The notes below the pieces were generated by a model. The model was not told where the DNA came from, did not search any database, and saw only the letters and a program-made list of their open reading frames with translations. The translations under genes and the position numbers were made by a program. A DNA stretch of 8,640 nt. Origin: an uncultured Clostridia bacterium. GTDB taxonomy: Bacteria; Bacillota; Clostridia; Christensenellales; Aristaeellaceae. Position 1 is the first letter of the stretch; every line of letters begins with the position of its first letter. The stretch is taken from contig CALGBY010000095.1 of the NCBI GenBank assembly GCA_937886445.1, forward strand, positions 1 through 8,640. The letters run 5' to 3'. Of this stretch, positions 6,186 to 8,640 are shown one piece after another.

Positions 6186-7586
6186 ATGAAAAAACAGGCG
6201 TTCAACCCTTATCTGCCTTCCTGGGAATACATCCCGGACGGCGAGCCCTATGTGTTCGGAGACCGTGTGTATGTATACGGCTCCCACGATTTTTACAACG
6301 GATATGTGTTCTGCATGGGGGATTATGTCGGCTGGTCCGCCCCGGTGAACGATCTGGGCAACTGGCGGTATGAGGGCGTGACCCTTTCCCGTACAGAGGA
6401 TCCCATCAACAAAGAGGGCAAAATGAACCTCTACGCGCCTGATGTGGCGCAGGGACCGGACGGGCGCTACTATATGTACTACGTATACGATAAGGTAAGC
6501 GTTGTTTCCGTGGCTGTTTGCGATACCCCGGCGGGTGAATATAAGTTCTACGGCTATGTTCACGATAAGCAGGGACGCCGTCTGGGCGAGCGGCCGGGTG
6601 ATGAGTTCCAGTTTGACCCGGGCGTGCTGTTTGAAAACGGCAAGTGCTACATGTATACGGGCTTTGGCCAGCACGGGGACAGAAGCCGCCACGGCTCCAT
6701 GCTGACGGTGCTTGAAAGCGATATGCTTACCATTGCCGAGGAGCCCCGCTTTATCGTTCCCAGCGCCCTGTATTCCGAGGGAACGGGCTATGAGGGACAC
6801 GCTTTCTTTGAAGCCTCCTCCATCCGCAAGCGCGGAGATATCTATTACTTTATCTATTCTTCTCAGGTGATGCACGAATTGTGCTACGCCACCGCGAAGG
6901 ATCCCCGCGGCCCGTTCACCTACGGCGGTGTGATCGTGAGCAACAACGATATGCATATCGACACCTATAAACCCGCTGATAAGCCTGCTGCCTACGCGGG
7001 AAACAATCACGGCAGCATCGTTGAGATCAACGGCCAGTGGTACATCTTCTATCACCGCCAGACCAATTCCACCTGGTTTTCAAGACAGGGCTGCGCGGAA
7101 CCCATTTACTTTGATGAGAACGGGCAGATCAAACAGGTGGAAATGACCTCCTGCGGACTGAACGGAGGCCCCCTTGCCGGCGAAGGCGAGTATCCCGCGT
7201 ATCTTTGCTGCAACCTGTTCGACACCGAGGGCTATCCGATGAGCGGCAACCCCATGAAGGCTCATGTGATGCAGGACGGCAGAGACGGCGATCATGAGAC
7301 CGGCTATATCGGCAGGATGGGCGACGGTGTAACGGCCGGCTTCAAGTATTTTGACTGCAGGGATGTCAAGGGCATCTCCATCGTGTACCGCGGCTACTGC
7401 AGGGGAAAATTCATCATCCGTTCCAAATGGGACGGGGAGGCACTTTGCGAGATCCCGGTGACCAACAGCAATGTGTGGGAAAAGAAGACCGGGCTGTGCG
7501 ATTTCCCGGATGGCGTGCAGGCGGTGTATATCACCTATGAGGGACATGATACGCCCTCCCTCAAGAGCTTCATTTTTGAAAAATAA
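6186..7586 (+). CDS. GH43-family glycoside hydrolase with C-terminal beta-sandwich/CBM-like domain
   Basis: The 466-residue protein fits glycoside hydrolase family 43, inverting five-bladed beta-propeller enzymes mostly acting as beta-xylosidases, alpha-L-arabinofuranosidases or exo-galactanases. It starts with NPYLPSWEYIPDGEPYVFGD, where D18 is the probable general base. YAPDVAQGPDGRYYMYY (83-99) supplies the pKa-modulating D86, and HAFFEASSIRK (205-215) the probable acid E209. NNHGSIVEINGQWYIFYHR (273-291) is a typical late propeller blade. From about residue 370 a separate beta-rich segment (GYIGRMGDG to the end) resembles the CBM6-like modules often attached to GH43 enzymes. No signal peptide is present, so the substrate must be a short imported saccharide or glycoside. 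The AGAGGAGG at 6171-6178 lies seven bases before the ATG, and the gene starts 19 bases after the esterase. It is the last gene before a strong terminator. The exact sugar specificity is not deducible. Confidence 0.9.
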   Translation: MKKQAFNPYLPSWEYIPDGEPYVFGDRVYVYGSHDFYNGYVFCMGDYVGWSAPVNDLGNWRYEGVTLSRTEDPINKEGKMNLYAPDVAQGPDGRYYMYYVYDKVSVVSVAVCDTPAGEYKFYGYVHDKQGRRLGERPGDEFQFDPGVLFENGKCYMYTGFGQHGDRSRHGSMLTVLESDMLTIAEEPRFIVPSALYSEGTGYEGHAFFEASSIRKRGDIYYFIYSSQVMHELCYATAKDPRGPFTYGGVIVSNNDMHIDTYKPADKPAAYAGNNHGSIVEINGQWYIFYHRQTNSTWFSRQGCAEPIYFDENGQIKQVEMTSCGLNGGPLAGEGEYPAYLCCNLFDTEGYPMSGNPMKAHVMQDGRDGDHETGYIGRMGDGVTAGFKYFDCRDVKGISIVYRGYCRGKFIIRSKWDGEALCEIPVTNSNVWEKKTGLCDFPDGVQAVYITYEGHDTPSLKSFIFEK

Positions 7587-7594
7587 ACCGTTGA

Positions 7595-7632
7595 CGGGGG
7601 TGCCGCGGCCTTGCGGTACCCCTGCTTTTTTT
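7595..7632 (+). terminator. Rho-independent terminator of the six-gene operon
   Basis: GGGGTGCCGC (7597-7606) pairs over ten positions with GCGGTACCCC (7613-7622), with one G-U wobble. The stem can be extended by a G-U and a C-G pair (7595-7596 with 7623-7624). The six-base loop is GGCCTT. After one C the stem is followed by seven T (7626-7632). It lies eight bases after the GH43 stop codon, closing the operon and separating it from the acetyltransferase gene. Confidence 0.93.
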
Positions 7633-7635
7633 CTG

Positions 7636-7664
7636 TTTACGGCAGGAAATGAAAGCACTGTATT
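7636..7664 (+). promoter_or_regulatory. Weak candidate promoter for the DUF3795/GNAT gene
   Basis: TTTACG (7636-7641) and TGTATT (7659-7664) match the SigA consensus at four of six positions each, with a 17-base spacer. The -10 candidate lies inside the palindrome at 7656-7675, an arrangement expected for a repressible promoter. A promoter is expected somewhere here because a strong terminator lies just upstream, but these boxes are poor and other placements are possible. Confidence 0.3.
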
Positions 7665-7675
7665 GAAATACAGTG
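7656..7675. promoter_or_regulatory. Perfect palindrome upstream of the GNAT gene, candidate operator
   Basis: CACTGTATT (7656-7664) and AATACAGTG (7667-7675) are exact reverse complements separated by GA, giving a 20-base dyad of the size bound by dimeric helix-turn-helix repressors. It lies about 43 bases before the start codon and overlaps the candidate -10 box. As RNA it could also fold, but a two-base loop is too tight, so a DNA-binding site is favoured. Confidence 0.5.
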
Positions 7676-7678
7676 TAT

Positions 7679-7695
7679 CCGGTCTGACAGGCCGG
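7679..7695 (+). other. Leader hairpin before the GNAT gene
   Basis: CCGGTCT (7679-7685) pairs with AGGCCGG (7689-7695) with one G-U wobble around a three-base loop, ending 10 bases before the Shine-Dalgarno run. It directly follows the 20-base palindrome. It could protect the transcript's 5' end or modulate translation; no known riboswitch is recognised. Confidence 0.35.
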
Positions 7696-7717
7696 AACAG
7701 GCTTCGGAGGGGGGAAA

Positions 7718-8545
7718 ATGGGAGAAAACGGTTTCGGAAGCTGCGGCTTGCCGTGTTTTCTGTGCGGGAGCAGAGAAAAATGCCCCGGCTGCGGAAAAAC
7801 GGAGGGCTTTACCTGTCCTACCTTCCTTTGCTGCAGCAAAAAAGGGCTGGAACACTGTAGTGCCTGCGGTGAGGAAAGCTGCGGGATCGGGATCATGAAC
7901 ACCGCGAAGGCAAAGGGCTTCAGCCGTTATGCACAAAAGCACGGCTTTTCCGGGCTCAGGGAGCGCCTGCTTGAAAACGAAGCGGCGGGAGCGGTCTATG
8001 AACGCGCATCCGCCTTCGGTGATTATGACGAGCCTGAAACAGAAGAGGATGTGGAAAGGCTGCTCGGCTGCCTGAAGGAACCCTTTGAGCATAAGGATAC
8101 GGGAGACCTTACGGACGGTGAAATACGGCTTTGCTGCACGCGGCACACGGACTATGATTTGAAACACCGTTTTGTGCCTGCCTATTTTTTTGACATCTGT
8201 CTTGCGGACGGTACGAGAGCCGGTACATGTGATCTGCGTATCGGACACAGCCGCAGGCTGTATCTGGGCGGCAATATCGGCTACACGGTGTTTCCGCCCT
8301 TCCGGGGGCATCATTATGCCCGAAAGGCCTGCAGGCTTCTGTTCCGTCTGGCTGCAGCGCACGGTCTTGAGTATGTGATCGTGACCTGCAAGCCCGATAA
8401 TCTCCCTTCGCGGCGCACGCTGGAGGGGCTTCCCGGGCAGATGCTTGAAACGGCGGTGATCCCCGGGGAGAGCGATATGTACGAAAAAGGGTACAGGGAA
8501 GTGTGCGTGTTCCGCTTTGAAACAGCTTCCTTCACGGAGCTTTGA
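7718..8545 (+). CDS. DUF3795-like cysteine-rich domain fused to GNAT acetyltransferase
   Basis: The 275-residue protein has two parts. Residues 1-60 contain eleven cysteines (C9, C13, C16, C22, C25, C33, C38, C39, C47, C50, C55), including CGLPCFLCGS and CPGCGK, the pattern of a DUF3795-like zinc-binding module. After a linker (about 60-135) residues about 135-268 look like a GNAT N-acyltransferase: a beta-strand region ending in GGNIGYTVFPPFRG, an acetyl-CoA pyrophosphate-binding loop of the R-G-x-x-Y-A type (R196-A201), then the alpha helix, and VIVTCKPDNLPSRRTLEGL (220-238) with the frequent late asparagine and SRR element. GNAT enzymes transfer acetyl groups from acetyl-CoA to amines; the substrate is unknown. 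GGAGGGGGG at 7706-7714 is an excellent ribosome binding site. The gene stands alone after the operon terminator, so it is probably separately regulated. No terminator is visible in the 95 bases after its stop. Confidence 0.85.
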   Translation: MGENGFGSCGLPCFLCGSREKCPGCGKTEGFTCPTFLCCSKKGLEHCSACGEESCGIGIMNTAKAKGFSRYAQKHGFSGLRERLLENEAAGAVYERASAFGDYDEPETEEDVERLLGCLKEPFEHKDTGDLTDGEIRLCCTRHTDYDLKHRFVPAYFFDICLADGTRAGTCDLRIGHSRRLYLGGNIGYTVFPPFRGHHYARKACRLLFRLAAAHGLEYVIVTCKPDNLPSRRTLEGLPGQMLETAVIPGESDMYEKGYREVCVFRFETASFTEL

Positions 8546-8640
8546 GACGCGGCGGGGCATGAAACCGGATGATGAAAAAAGAACCAGGGTGTGTTTCTGA
8601 TATGTAATGACCTTTGTCAACCCCTAAATTGGGGAAAACA
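8546..8640. other. Noncoding tail with a motif resembling the left-end repeat
   Basis: No gene or clear terminator is seen. AGGGTGTGTTTCTGATATG (8586-8604) matches, at 16 of 19 positions and in opposite orientation, bases 33-51 near the window's left end. It is followed by CCCCTAAATTGGGG (8621-8634), a short dyad with four-base GC arms. Such paired features are common at the ends of insertion sequences, so an element may begin here and continue outside the window, but no transposase is visible. Confidence 0.35.

Noticed and set aside
5982..7055. Reverse-strand open frame opposite the GH43 gene
   Set aside because: The forward strand encodes a complete GH43 with its catalytic motifs; the reverse frame shows only antisense-like composition.
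8615..8634. Reverse-strand TTGACA plus the CCCC/GGGG dyad near the right edge, considered as a promoter or terminator
   Set aside because: No -10 box lies at a usable distance on the reverse strand, and the dyad has only four paired bases and is followed by A rather than T on the forward strand.
1..8640. CRISPR array, tRNA or rRNA genes, toxin-antitoxin or phage genes
   Set aside because: No regularly spaced repeats, no cloverleaf-like or rRNA-like sequence and no phage, integrase or transposase protein were recognised.

Overview
The window is a compact, one-directional bacterial locus with all seven convincing genes on the + strand. The DNA is moderately GC-rich. Most genes have a strong Shine-Dalgarno sequence of the GGAGG type, and intergenic gaps are very short. 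The protein set (DinF-like MATE exporter, EamA permease, cytoplasmic GH43, DUF3795-like/GNAT protein) fits a GC-rich member of Bacillota, class Clostridia, probably a gut or rumen carbohydrate fermenter. That taxonomic reading is an inference; there is no rRNA or other marker gene in the window.

Layout: Bases 1-260 hold no credible gene but contain two inverted-repeat structures and look like a noncoding dispersed element. A near-consensus sigma-70/SigA promoter with an extended -10 (261-290) then drives six tightly packed genes: a MATE-family exporter (364-1737), a HAD phosphatase fused to an SGNH/GDSL hydrolase (1796-3094), an HD-domain phosphohydrolase (3111-3740), an EamA/DMT permease (3753-4646), a type-B carboxylesterase (4643-6166, overlapping the permease by 4 bases) and a GH43 glycoside hydrolase (6186-7586). 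A strong intrinsic terminator (7595-7632) closes the unit. Behind it, with its own leader carrying a perfect palindrome and a second hairpin, lies a monocistronic gene for a cysteine-rich (DUF3795-like) protein fused to a GNAT acetyltransferase (7718-8545). The last 95 bases are noncoding and contain a motif resembling, in inverted orientation, one near the window's left end.

How the genes may work together: none of the four hydrolytic proteins has a signal peptide, so they should act in the cytoplasm. Two esterase-type activities (SGNH and carboxylesterase B), a GH43 glycosidase, two phosphohydrolases and two membrane transporters in one transcription unit suggest uptake or export plus intracellular removal of acyl, glycosyl and phosphate groups from a small decorated substrate, such as an acylated hemicellulose oligosaccharide or plant glycoside, with the MATE protein exporting a product or aglycone. 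The gene families are clear from the sequence; the joint pathway is a hypothesis.
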